This document shows, piece by piece, positions 46,967 through 57,128 of a stretch of DNA of 64,000 bases; position 1 is the stretch's first letter, and each line of letters begins with the position of its first letter. The notes beneath the pieces were generated by a model. It was not told where the DNA came from. It saw only the letters and a program-made list of their open reading frames with translations, and searched no databases. This stretch comes from Solen grandis (lineage: Eukaryota; Mollusca; Bivalvia; Adapedonta; Solenidae), in assembly GCA_021229015.1 (NCBI GenBank), contig CM037777.1, positions 27,157,002 through 27,221,001 of the forward strand. The letters run 5' to 3'. Position numbers and translations under genes: made by a program.

Positions 46967-49900
46967 ATGTGTGGGTCTGAGAATCATTTGAAGTTTGATT
47001 GTCCCCAAAACACAGGAGATGTGAAATCTGAAGCAAATAAAAAACAAGCCCAACACGTAGCTGCTACGGGCTCAGGTCTTTATATCGGCTGTAAGATTAA
47101 TGGTGTCCCCGCAGAATGTCTTATTGATACTGGAGCATCACTCACCATAATCTCATGCAAAGTTTTGAAGATGTTACAAGATTGCGGGAATCTTACTATT
47201 CAATCATTTCATTCAAGTATTTTCACAGCCTCAGGAGAATGTGTTGATGTAAAGGGAAGAACCCAGATTCTTATAGAAATTGATGGATACCAGAGTGTCA
47301 GCGAGGTTGTCGTTGCTGATATTGATGCCGACGTTATATTAGGCTTGGACTATATGAAAAATAATCAATGTCAGCTTGATGTTTCAAACAACATCTTGAA
47401 GATTAAAGACAAAGAATGCCGCCTAAATATGGTTGGAAAGCTTGGATGCTATAGGGTAACTGTTTCAGAAACAGTTGAAATACCAGCCCGTTCAGAGGTC
47501 ATCATTGAGGGGAAAACAAATCTAGATCAGCATCGACAAAATGAGCTTGGAATTATTGAACCATGTGAAAGATACATGAAAAGGGGACAGGGTATTGTCG
47601 CTAAAGCATTAGTTTGGACCAGACAGAAAGTACCGGTTAGAGTAATTAATCTGGGAAATGAGTCTGAAAAAGTTTATCCAGGAACACATATTGCCGATAT
47701 AACCCTAGTGAATCGTGTTCATGAAGTCAACCCCAATAAGCAAAGACTAAAACATGATGTTGGAGTACCAAGGCATTTAGAGAAACTATACAATGAATCG
47801 GTGAAAGGTTTATCAGCAGTTCAAGCTATTGAGGTTGCCAAGTTATTGAGAAAACATTCAGGGACATTCTCAGAGTCTGATGAAGATTTAGGAAGGACAG
47901 GAGTTGTGAGACACAAGATATCTACTGGACCAGCACACCCTATCAAACAGCCACTAAGGCGCCTGCCGGTTCATATGAATTCAGAGGTTGATCATCAAAT
48001 AGAAGAAATGCTAAAGAAGGATGTCATACAACCATCTTCAAGCCCTTGGGCCAGTGGCATTGTTATGGTTCAGAAGAAGGATGGGACAAAACGGTTCTGT
48101 GTAGATTACCGTCGACTAAATGATGTCACAGTAAAAGACGCGTATCCCCTCCCACGAACAGATGATACTTTAGATCAGCTGGCAGGGGCCCAATGGTTTT
48201 CATGTTTGGATTTGAATTCAGGGTACTGGCAGGTAGAAGTTGATCATCCCGACAGGGAGAAAACTGCCTTTGCCTCAAGACGGGGTTTATTTGAGTTTAA
48301 AGTAATGCCTTTTGGCTTATGCAATGCTCCGGCAACATTTGAGAGGCTTATGGAGACGGTATTGGCTGGTCTAAATTGGGAAATATGTTTAATATATCTT
48401 GATGATGTAATAGTCATAGGAAAAACTTTTGAAGACATGATTCAAAATTTAGACAAAGTTCTTACAAGGTTTCAGCAAGCAGGGTTAAAACTTAAACCAA
48501 AAAAATGTCATCTCTTTGCTAAGGAAGTAGAATTTTTGGGTCACTTAATTTCCCCAGAAGGTATAAGGACTGATCCAAAGAAAGTTCAAGTAGTTCAAGA
48601 CTGGCCAATTCCTCAAAATTTGAAATATGTTAGGTCATTCATTGGGTTCTGTAGTTACTACAGACGGTTTATTCCAAATTTTGCTCATGTTGCCAAACCT
48701 CTCCATCGTCTCAGTGAAAAGGGCCAGAAGTTTGTATGGTCAAGTGATTGTGAAGATGCGTTTACTACGTTAAGGAAAATGCTTGTAGATACGCCGGTTC
48801 TAGCTCATCCAGATTTCTCAAAACCTTTCGTGTTGGACACTGATGCAAGTGACGTTGCTATTGGGGCTGTCCTTTCACAAGAAATTGATGGTTCTGAAAG
48901 AGTAATTGCCTACGCAAGTAGATCTTTGACAAAATCTGAACGTCGATATTGTGTGACAAGAAAAGAATTACTAGCAGTTGTCCATTTTGTCAAATATTTT
49001 CGACACTACTTATATGGGCAAAAGTTTATTATAAGGACAGATCACGGTTCGCTCAGGTGGTTACTGAATTTCAAAAATCCTGAGGGCCAGACTGCAAGGT
49101 GGATAGAAGTACTTTCCTCGTTCGACTTCAAAATAATTCATAGGCCGGGACGTTTACATAAAAATGCTGATGGTCTGAGCCGAAGGTCATGTCAACAGTG
49201 CAGGTATGTAGAAACAAGGCAAGAATCTGTAGCGGACGCTTACAGAAGTGTTGCTAAACCTAAAGAAATTGAAGAAAGTAAAAGTTTAAAAGAAGTACAA
49301 GATAGTGATCCAGATGTTCTCAAAGTTCGGAAATGGACTGAGATGGGCAAGCGGCCAAGTTATAAGGACATTGAGAAAGAAAGTCACTTCTTGAAGATGC
49401 TATGGAACCAGTGGTCTAGGTTAGAGGTGGTTGATGGTCTCCTAGTCAGGAGATGGGAGGTGCTTGGAACAAACATAACATACTTGCAAACAGTTGTTCC
49501 TCTTAGGCATCGTCGCATTGTCCTCAGGTACATGCACGATATAAGAGCATCAGGTCATCTTGGAGTCAAGAAGACCTTAGGTCGTATTAGACAAAAGTAC
49601 TTCTGGCCTGGATTACGAAGAGATGTTAAAGCGTATATTGGTGGTTGTGATAAGTGTCTTCGGAGAAAGAACCCAGTAAAATCGAAAATGGCTCCAATGC
49701 AAATAGTGAGGAGTGGATATCCGATGGAAAGGATTGCGATAGATATCCTGGGAGAACTACCAATAACTGATAGAGGAAACAAATATATTTTAGTCATCGC
49801 TGACTATTTCACAAAATGGACAGAAAGTTTTGCTATGCCCAACATGGAAGCAAAAACCGTTGCACGAATATTAGTCGAGGAGGTCATAGCAAGATTTGGG

Positions 49901-50248
49901 ATACCTGATAAGATCCATTCTGATCAGGGGAGACAATTTGAAAGTAGCTTGTTTACTGAAATATGCAAACTTCTACAGATTGAGAAGACAAGGATAACCC
50001 TTTATAGGCCCCAGTCAGATGGTATGGTGGAGAGGTTCAATAAGACTCTTACATCAATGCTGAGTGCGTTTGTTCAAGACAATCATAACGATTGGGACGA
50101 TCACATTCCATATGTCATGATGGCATATAGGTCAAAAAACCATGAAACTACATCTTTTTCTCCCAATATGCTCATGCTTGGCAGGGAAACTTCAACACCT
50201 CTTGATTTATTATATGAAATGCCAGCGTCGATGAAAACGGATACCTGA
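46967..50248 (+). CDS. pol: retrotransposon Pol: protease, reverse transcriptase, RNase H, integrase core
   Basis: The 1093 codons run in the gag frame. The rest of the zinc knuckle (CGSENHLKFDC) opens it. The aspartic protease has LIDTGAS with catalytic Asp about residue 54. The reverse transcriptase has the YLDD active site at about 477-480. RNase H has VLDTDAS (Asp about 624 and 626). Integrase has an HHCC zinc domain (His about 857, Cys about 894 and 897) and a catalytic triad at about Asp926, Asp986 and Glu1022, spacing D-x59-D-x35-E. Domain order and motifs fix it as Ty3/gypsy. The frame is lost near 50239, apparently by one extra base, and stops at once (TGA TAA), so the integrase C-terminal domain is detached. 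Translation would need readthrough of the upstream TGA or internal initiation. Confidence 0.95.
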   Translation: MCGSENHLKFDCPQNTGDVKSEANKKQAQHVAATGSGLYIGCKINGVPAECLIDTGASLTIISCKVLKMLQDCGNLTIQSFHSSIFTASGECVDVKGRTQILIEIDGYQSVSEVVVADIDADVILGLDYMKNNQCQLDVSNNILKIKDKECRLNMVGKLGCYRVTVSETVEIPARSEVIIEGKTNLDQHRQNELGIIEPCERYMKRGQGIVAKALVWTRQKVPVRVINLGNESEKVYPGTHIADITLVNRVHEVNPNKQRLKHDVGVPRHLEKLYNESVKGLSAVQAIEVAKLLRKHSGTFSESDEDLGRTGVVRHKISTGPAHPIKQPLRRLPVHMNSEVDHQIEEMLKKDVIQPSSSPWASGIVMVQKKDGTKRFCVDYRRLNDVTVKDAYPLPRTDDTLDQLAGAQWFSCLDLNSGYWQVEVDHPDREKTAFASRRGLFEFKVMPFGLCNAPATFERLMETVLAGLNWEICLIYLDDVIVIGKTFEDMIQNLDKVLTRFQQAGLKLKPKKCHLFAKEVEFLGHLISPEGIRTDPKKVQVVQDWPIPQNLKYVRSFIGFCSYYRRFIPNFAHVAKPLHRLSEKGQKFVWSSDCEDAFTTLRKMLVDTPVLAHPDFSKPFVLDTDASDVAIGAVLSQEIDGSERVIAYASRSLTKSERRYCVTRKELLAVVHFVKYFRHYLYGQKFIIRTDHGSLRWLLNFKNPEGQTARWIEVLSSFDFKIIHRPGRLHKNADGLSRRSCQQCRYVETRQESVADAYRSVAKPKEIEESKSLKEVQDSDPDVLKVRKWTEMGKRPSYKDIEKESHFLKMLWNQWSRLEVVDGLLVRRWEVLGTNITYLQTVVPLRHRRIVLRYMHDIRASGHLGVKKTLGRIRQKYFWPGLRRDVKAYIGGCDKCLRRKNPVKSKMAPMQIVRSGYPMERIAIDILGELPITDRGNKYILVIADYFTKWTESFAMPNMEAKTVARILVEEVIARFGIPDKIHSDQGRQFESSLFTEICKLLQIEKTRITLYRPQSDGMVERFNKTLTSMLSAFVQDNHNDWDDHIPYVMMAYRSKNHETTSFSPNMLMLGRETSTPLDLLYEMPASMKTDT

Positions 50249-50395
50249 TAATCAATGGGCCTGGTTATTACAAGAGAGGTTAGAATCCGCCCATGCCTTA
50301 GTGAGAAAATATACAGGTGAGTCCATGCAAAGACAAAAAAAGTATCGGGATAAAAAAATTCATTTGAGGTTTTTGAGCCGGGGGATGATATTTAT
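50249..50395 (+). pseudogene. out-of-frame piece of the integrase between two frame breaks
   Basis: From about 50239 to 50362 the coding signal continues in the frame shifted by one; it is open, with basic residues typical of the region linking the integrase core and C-terminal domain. Near 50362 one base appears missing and the original frame resumes. The two changes compensate in frame, but about 40 codons between are misread. Confidence 0.8.
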
Positions 50396-51493
50396 GTGTT
50401 TTTCCCCGTCAAAAAGGTAGGCTGTTCATCTAAACTTACCTCGTTTTGGAGAGGTCCTTTCAAAGTCATAGAAAAGATGTCAGATGTATTGTATAAGGTA
50501 AATTGTGGTAGGGCAAATACACAACAGGTTATTCATTGTGGCAGAATGAGGAAGGCCAAATGTCAGCTTTTACAAGGTGAGTCTTGTGATTTAAATGACC
50601 AGTTTAATTCGAGAGCGGAGATGCCTTACTATGAAAGTGATAATGACATTGAAGGTGAGAGCACTCCAGATAATGACCAAGTGAGGGTACGCAAAAAGCC
50701 AAAATGGTTAGAAGATTATGTTATCTATCGTTTCAGAGATACGATGGAAAAGGAGAAGCCAAGATCTATTTGTCCAGTCTGTAAGGAAATTCCTCATCCT
50801 GATGAAACGTTCCAGACCCACCTCCTGAGGTGTTCGGAAGACAGAATTGAGTGTAAGGACTGTGGCAGAAGTTTCAAGAAAGCACAGTACCTCATCAAAC
50901 ATCGTAAGTCCCAGCATAAGGAACTACTTGAATCTACCAAAAAAGCATGTGTGAGTGAAGAGCTCGATGATAGCTGGGATAAGGACCCAAATGTGGAAAT
51001 TAGCTTAGAGGAGGAGACAGCTAAGAGTAGAGATTCAGCAGATCATCTTGATGGCAGGGTTGTACGAAAAGCAACCGCTCCAAAGCCTGTTTCAGCACCG
51101 AAAAAGCGTCTGTGCACTGTTGAGAAGAGGGTGGATCAGAGAGAAAAGGTGGTGGAAAAGCGTCTGTGCACTGTTGAGAAGAGAATGGATCAGGGAGAGA
51201 AGGTGGTGGAAGAAGAGGCTCAAGATATGAGTCCTGAAGAATGCCATACATTAGGGATTAAGTTTGGAGTTGAAAGGAATGAAAGCAAGAAGATGTTTAC
51301 GAATATGACAGTTGCTCATGACGGTGAGACGCTTTTAAGTTCCATGGTAGCATACCCAAGGAAATTTGAACCAGAGATGGCGAAAAGAAAGCTGACTGAC
51401 TTTATTGGTGACATTAAACTGATCACTAGTGATGATATTACGGTGGAAGTTCATGATGGGACCATGGAATTTTCAGTAACTTATAAAAACTAA
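50396..51493 (+). CDS. integrase C-terminal (GPF-type) domain plus zinc-finger extension
   Basis: The 365-codon frame is the continuation of pol after the frame breaks; its first ATG is not a real start. The first 60 residues contain FWRGPFKVIEKMSDVLYKV, a GPY/F-type integrase C-terminal domain. About 290 residues follow that most gypsy integrases lack. They include a C-x2-C-x12-H-x3-C finger (CPVCKEIPHPDETFQTHLLRC region), a C2H2 finger (CKDCGRSFKKAQYLIKH, then H), an acidic stretch, an 18-residue repeat present twice (54-bp units at 51104 and 51158) and a final block ending FSVTYKN. The fingers could bind nucleic acid or steer integration; that is inference. Confidence 0.85.
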   Translation: MFFPVKKVGCSSKLTSFWRGPFKVIEKMSDVLYKVNCGRANTQQVIHCGRMRKAKCQLLQGESCDLNDQFNSRAEMPYYESDNDIEGESTPDNDQVRVRKKPKWLEDYVIYRFRDTMEKEKPRSICPVCKEIPHPDETFQTHLLRCSEDRIECKDCGRSFKKAQYLIKHRKSQHKELLESTKKACVSEELDDSWDKDPNVEISLEEETAKSRDSADHLDGRVVRKATAPKPVSAPKKRLCTVEKRVDQREKVVEKRLCTVEKRMDQGEKVVEEEAQDMSPEECHTLGIKFGVERNESKKMFTNMTVAHDGETLLSSMVAYPRKFEPEMAKRKLTDFIGDIKLITSDDITVEVHDGTMEFSVTYKN

Positions 51494-51593
51494 TGTGCAG
51501 ATGGACACGGAAAGGCCATGTTTGATTTCATTTTTATATTCCTTTAAAAAGTATTAAAGGTTGAGTTCTTCTTTTCTTCTTCTTTTTTTTTTA

Positions 51594-51628
51594 TCATGCG
51601 GGGCGCATGAACCCGGAGGCGTGGGTAA
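51594..51628 (+). other. hairpin and purine-rich tract before the 3' LTR
   Basis: TCATGCG and CGCATGA with a GGG loop (51594-51610) form a perfect 7-bp hairpin. Next comes 'ggaggcgtgggtaa', ending at the LTR border, a plausible polypurine-tract primer for plus-strand synthesis, though interrupted by pyrimidines. Confidence 0.6.
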
Positions 51629-52659
51629 TGTAATGTAAATAAACAGATATATTAAGGCTTGGCTGCAAAAGTTACCTCCCTTATTTTATGTCACTTCATT
51701 TGTTTATTCTCCGGGTCCTGAATACATTTTGTATTGGTTTCAAGCAGAGAAAGGTATGTTTTAGGTTGGAATAAGTTGATAATGTTATTAATATGATTTG
51801 CTTTTTATTAAACTTATTGAAGAGTATTAATTTATGAAATTAGTAAGGTTTACTTCAGTGTTTAGCTGTAAAGTTACTAGTCGGTAGTTTCCGTATGTTT
51901 CGGGAAGCTTCGGAGGCCGTCAGGTGGCGCTCTGACAAGTAGTATAAAAGCGAGACAGAGAGCATATTTCAGTCAGTCTGGTTTTGGTTCTCGAAGGGGT
52001 AGGTCGACTTAATATATTATAAGCTTTATAAGAGAATTAGTAGTTGGACTTTGGGCCGATTTACTAGAGCCGAAAAGTAACGATTGATGGAATCGTCACG
52101 TTATTATAGTAGGCTGCATGTAATAGCGCACGGGTCGTTCTGCTAACTTCTCGGGTAATTGAAATTGCATATCACCACCACCCTTTTGCTTGATGGTTTC
52201 GTCACATTAGGGTTGGTGTGGTTTCAAGTTAGTTTTAAGGAATTGAGATAGAGTCTATGATAGCTTTTATTCAGGAAGTCAGGCATCAGGCTAAACAAAG
52301 AATATTTTATATATAACTTTGAGGATTCATATTCACATATTTTGTTATTAGTTAATTCATAGTGATCATATATTGATTAATCTTAACCCAAATTATTTAA
52401 GGAATCATTGTCGAATCTTTTTGGTCTAATCATCAGGCAGGTAGCCCCAAGGAAAATCTTATATAAATATAAATAGTCGTTTATTTTCTAGTCTCAGCTG
52501 CATGGAGTCATGAGCTTAGCTGATTCATATTAAATCTAAGTAATTTATTTCCAAGTTTCATCCGTTCGGAGTTATTTGATTTGTAAATATAAAGATAGGC
52601 TTAGCTAAGGTCAAGGTAAAGAATTGCCCAGTTCAATATTAGACCTCGTGTACGCTACA
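51629..52659 (+). repeat. 3' LTR
   Basis: Same length as the 5' LTR (1031 bp), TGTAATG to GCTACA, followed by the GTAT target duplication at 52660-52663. The four differences from the 5' LTR give about 0.4 percent divergence. Confidence 0.97.
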
Positions 52660-52882
52660 GTATCATTACCTATATATGATTGCATAGAAACTACATTGTA
52701 AATCAATGTAACCGTAAATCATAAACAAGGAATATCTTAAAAAATATACTCGGTCGTGGCAACAAGCCTAACGATTAGTGTCTGAATGGTTTAACATCTT
52801 ATAGATTTTGTTGTTGGTTTAATAGTTGTGTAATTCCTGTGTCAGTGCAGCTCTTTGAAATACCACGGATCCAAATAATATG

Positions 52883-53133
52883 TTGTTGTTGTATTGGGGT
52901 TTACCGTCGCTGCGATAGTATTTCAATCATATAGCGACGTCCAGCTAATTACAGGTGGAGGAAGACCCCTAATACACACAGGTACCCGGGTAGAACCACC
53001 GACCTACCGCAAGCCAGCTGGAAGGCTTTCTCACGTGAAAAATCCGAAGTCCCTACCGGGATTCGAACCCACAGCGGTGAGGGGCTGAGAGATTTGTAGT
53101 CCACGACTGTAACCGCTCGGCCACGGCGGCCCC
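52883..53133 (-). mobile_element. SINE family B, full length, 12-bp target duplication
   Basis: CCAAATAATATG at 52871-52882 and 53134-53145 flanks the element. On the minus strand it opens 'ggggccgccgtggccgagcg', has B box 'gggttcgaatccc' and ends in 'caacaacaaca'. It is the best-bounded copy of family B here. Confidence 0.95.
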
Positions 53134-53145
53134 CCAAATAATATG

Positions 53146-54744
53146 ACTTGTACAATTTTGGTAGACACGCACAGTCTTAAAACATCTGCGCATTAGACTT
53201 CGTTTCGCGGGCTACAAAACGAACCGGATGTACGTTTTTGTTGAATATAGGATCTGCCAGGGTCGAACAATCAATTCCAAAATCTATGTGTTTCCTAATT
53301 TTTAGCGTTCTACTCTTTCAGTTTACCTTAAAAAGGTGCAGTGTCTTACTATTCGGGACAAATCGTTCGCAGGGGAAGAAAACTTCAACTTTTAAAACAA
53401 ATAGATGTCTAAAAAAACTCGTTTCCGCAACTCCTTTCTTTTCTTTTGACTAATTTTACAATGACCTATGGGAATTAAGCAAAGTATTAAATAACCAATG
53501 AAAAGCTCAATTTTATTCCGATTCATTACTGTGTATTTCACAGGAAGTCAGGGTGAAAATAAACGACCTAACGGCCGAAAGACTAAATTTACGTATTGCC
53601 CTTTCAATATACTGAATGAGGAATGATGTGGAAGAAGGGGAACAACTGATAAAATACTAATTAGTATAACATATGACATGATATTTCTTATATATCACTT
53701 CTCTACCATATAACAATTCCTTTAAAACAATGAAACTCATATTTAAGTTATATTTTTACATCAGATTTTTTAGAGTACCTGTTCTGACGTGCGCCGTTTA
53801 CTTGTATCACGGGTTTCACTGCTGTCCTGCTTTGAAGATCTAAAGCAGTCATTATGATAATGGGCCTTTCAATGTAATATATTCCGTTTGCTGCAGGTAA
53901 ATTGAATCATATATACAAATAGTAAAGGTGTATAACACGACTGCACTGGATGATCCGTTGAAATATTCAGATTGTGTCGTCTGGTTGCACTTAATGTAGA
54001 TATCAAATTGGTGCATATGTCTGGATATTGAGACATTTGTAACAAATTTTATACATTAAAAGGCCAGTTTGATTGATAAATATAAGTCATTGCGACCCAG
54101 TCTGTATAATTAACGGAAACAATAAAGCTGTAGAGGTTTCTTTACCGATCTAGAACAAGATCATAGTAATGTTTATACTGATCCTCATAATCTTATAACT
54201 GTGAACTCTTTTATTTGTTTTGATCTGAAATTATATAAGGCATTTTTTTTGTCTGCAACAGTCGAGTTCATCCTTAATTTTCATAAATATTCTCTTTTAG
54301 TAGATGTCAACAGTTATGAAATAGATCATTTCCTTGTTTTAATTAAATTAGGTAGCAAAGCACGTATTTGATTAAACCAGAATCCACCGAGAGGCTGTAA
54401 GTTGCAAGATGTTATTTCCCAATCGGCACAAAACCAAGTTTAGAATAATTGTTTAAAAAAGTATCTTCGACTAAAGTAAGATTTTCCGAATAAGAAGCCT
54501 TTTTAATTCAAACCTAATCAAAATATCTTGTCTTTCAATGTTTACATAGGATAGTGACAATTGAATTTTTCATGACTGACCAGTCCCTGAGATAATTTAA
54601 AGATTCTCTTTTCAGTGTCAGCTTTTTATTATGTCGATTTCTTACATAAAACCTTAGTATCGTGACACTAAACACATTTATTCAATCGAAAAACATAATT
54701 TTATTTATTTGATAAATCTAGTGCTTTTTATATCTTCCCTTACA
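53146..54744. other. AT-rich sequence, nothing recognised
   Basis: No gene, RNA or repeat that I can support. A 71-codon ORF at 53238-53453 shows no family features. Confidence 0.45.
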
Positions 54745-54930
54745 TGGTGCTGAGTATGTGAGGTTAGTTCCAGGACTGGTTGGCCCGGTGTCAGGATAAT
54801 GTGACTGGGTGTGGTATCATGCCACATGTCGTCTACGGCGTGGTATAGCAGTGTGGCAGCACTATATCTGTCTCAAGTAGACATAGTCTGCAAATGACGG
54901 ACGTTTAACCCAACAAACAAATAAACAACA
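54745..54930 (+). mobile_element. SINE family A, 5'-truncated
   Basis: It starts at 'tgctgagtatgtgagg' and carries 'ggactggttggcccggtgtc', 'gtgtggtatcatgcc', 'ctgtctcaagtagacat' and a 'caacaaacaaataaac' tail. The tRNA-like head is absent. Confidence 0.85.
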
Positions 54931-57128
54931 TGTATTTATAGCCGATGAATACAGGGCTGTAATATACATAGATCACTTGTTACCTGGAAGTTGACATTTT
55001 TTATGAAAATACATTATGTTTTACTTTTTAATTAAACCTCGGGGAAATTAAAAGCAAAAGATCACGAGTTTACATGTAATATCTTTTCTATTGAAATGTT
55101 CTTGATTCCTTGCATTTTATCTTAAGATTGAACATACATGCTCAAAGTAGTTATCTCAAAAGTGCATTTTAGATATTATTTTTGGCTACAGAAACTTTTT
55201 AAGGACATCTTAATGAAGGATTTATCTGTAAATGGTAAACGTAGTTTTCATTAGATTCCGTGTGTTTGCTGATACCAAAAGTCGACAAATCTTACTCCAT
55301 TACATTATTAAAGCTTTTTGGATTATTGCTGCATGAATAACATTATATAATTAATTTAGATTTATTTATATTTGAAATTATCAAGTCATAAATTATTTTC
55401 ATATACTTTTTCATTAATAGTTGATGCACTAATAAAGTAAACTACAATGTAAAAATCGGCAAATAAATCCCTCTGACTTTTTCCACGTACTAAGCGAGAC
55501 AACTCGTTTTTATGAAAATTAAATAGTACAGAAATGCCTTTGTATATTAACAATCAGACATACGAATACGACTTCAAAAAAATTTAATAAATACATTATG
55601 CAATAAACCGTGATTTTTCTATTCTAAATGGGTCCACTTCCTTGAAAAGATCAAAGAAATTGTGTCCTACAAATTATGATTTAGGGGTTATATTTCTTCA
55701 CCAAATAACTGATATACATGTACTGTCCTTAACTGAAGAAATATTAGAGTGCAAACAATTTGATCTCTGATAAGAATTCATTTAAAAGAATGTTAAGAAA
55801 TACTGCATCCAGTCCTATTCCCAAACAGAACTAACGTCTTTTGACAATTTCTGTTAAGGTATCAGCCCCATAATAGCCATATTCCATATCTTGTCACTAG
55901 ATGGTAATATTTCTATGAAAGTTTGTCACTTTGAAGACATCCAAAAATAAAAATGTTTCACCTATAGTTTGTCCAAGGTTTCCGTAATCCCAACCATAAA
56001 CATGTTTTCAACTTTGAGTGTGTAGGTATAAGTGAAGCCATGTGACTGTTTGTGTTCTATAAATAACAACTGTAGCCAGCATCTATTTAAGTGGTCGAGA
56101 CCAGGAGGGGAGCAAGGTAACAATCGGGTCTGACCGGGCTGGAACTCGGGCGATAATGTCATCAAATTCCCACGTACTGATTATCTTAAGCTTCCTTGTG
56201 TATGTTTTGTGTGGGTGGGTGTATTTGTTTTGTCGGCGTAAGCTGTATGAAATAGATTTTACGTATGTCTTGACCAATCTAATCTTGGTTAACAACCGAA
56301 GAGGACGGAAAAACACCCGTTTCAATGGTTTACATAAATTATTTTAGGATATCCCATCATAAAATGAGAGTTTCAGGATGTATATCTTTCTGCGTGGTTG
56401 TCATTTGGCAGATAGCATCTTAATCTACCTAATTAAACATTAAAAACATCCACATAAGAAACCACCTAGTTGAAAAAATAAACAGTTGTGAGTCCTTAGA
56501 AATCGTCGAAGTAGTTACCTTGGTAGTAGACTCGTCCTTAAAAACTCGTGTTTGAATTAGCAAACATAACTTAAACATAGAAATAGCCTCCGTGGCGCAG
56601 ATGGTTAAGTGTTCGTCTGCTAAATTAAAATCACAGACCATTCAAAACTAGTCAGCGTTATCATAATTGACCATATTGTAGTAAAAACACATTTATTTTC
56701 TTTAACTTTCATATCAATGTTTTTTTTGTTTTTTTCTTACACCGAATATCTTTTCACTGATTCTTCGTTTTAGAAATTATTCTTCAGTTAACAAGTATTT
56801 TCAGTAAGGAAACTTATGATTACAATGATATTATTTATCATCATAGGAGAGACGTAATGCCATCTCAGACTCAAATGTATTCTCTGTCTGGATGTTTTAC
56901 TATACTGATTCTGAAACCAACATAAACATGAGCAACATGTTTGAGCTTTAGATTTTTCCAATTAATTAGTCCCGTCACTAATTAAATTTGCATGATATAA
57001 ACAGTAGAAATGGGCTTAACATTATGCAGTATTATCAATTATCTTGGACCTCTCTTCAGAAAGTTTTATTTGCTAAATGACGTATGTAAAACTTAAATTA
57101 TGTTAAACCGCTGATGGTTTACTTACAG
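54931..57128. other. AT-rich sequence with repeat fragments
   Basis: It includes a left-end fragment (55857-55990) of the 39867-40357 element and a tRNA-like head at about 56588-56625 ('gcctccgtggcgcagatgg', an A-box region without a B box). I looked for earlier PSMD13-type exons here and recognised none. Confidence 0.4.
55857..55990. repeat. fragment of the 39867-40357 inverted-repeat element
   Basis: Shared with that element: 'catattccatatcttgtcac', 'atggtaatattt', 'ttgaagacatc' and 'aaaataaaaatgtt'. The right half is missing. Confidence 0.75.

Larger units (their letters stand above)
44789..52659 (+). mobile_element. full-length Ty3/gypsy LTR retrotransposon
   Basis: This 7871-bp element has two 1031-bp LTRs, GTAT target duplications (44785-44788 and 52660-52663), a primer binding site at 45825-45842, gag and pol in the order protease, reverse transcriptase, RNase H, integrase (the Ty3/gypsy order), and a C-terminal zinc-finger extension. 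The LTRs differ at only 4 positions by my line-by-line comparison, all transitions, so insertion was recent. A TGA between gag and pol and two frame breaks near 50239 and 50362 mean this copy probably cannot make complete enzymes unaided. I did not identify the named family. Confidence 0.97.
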
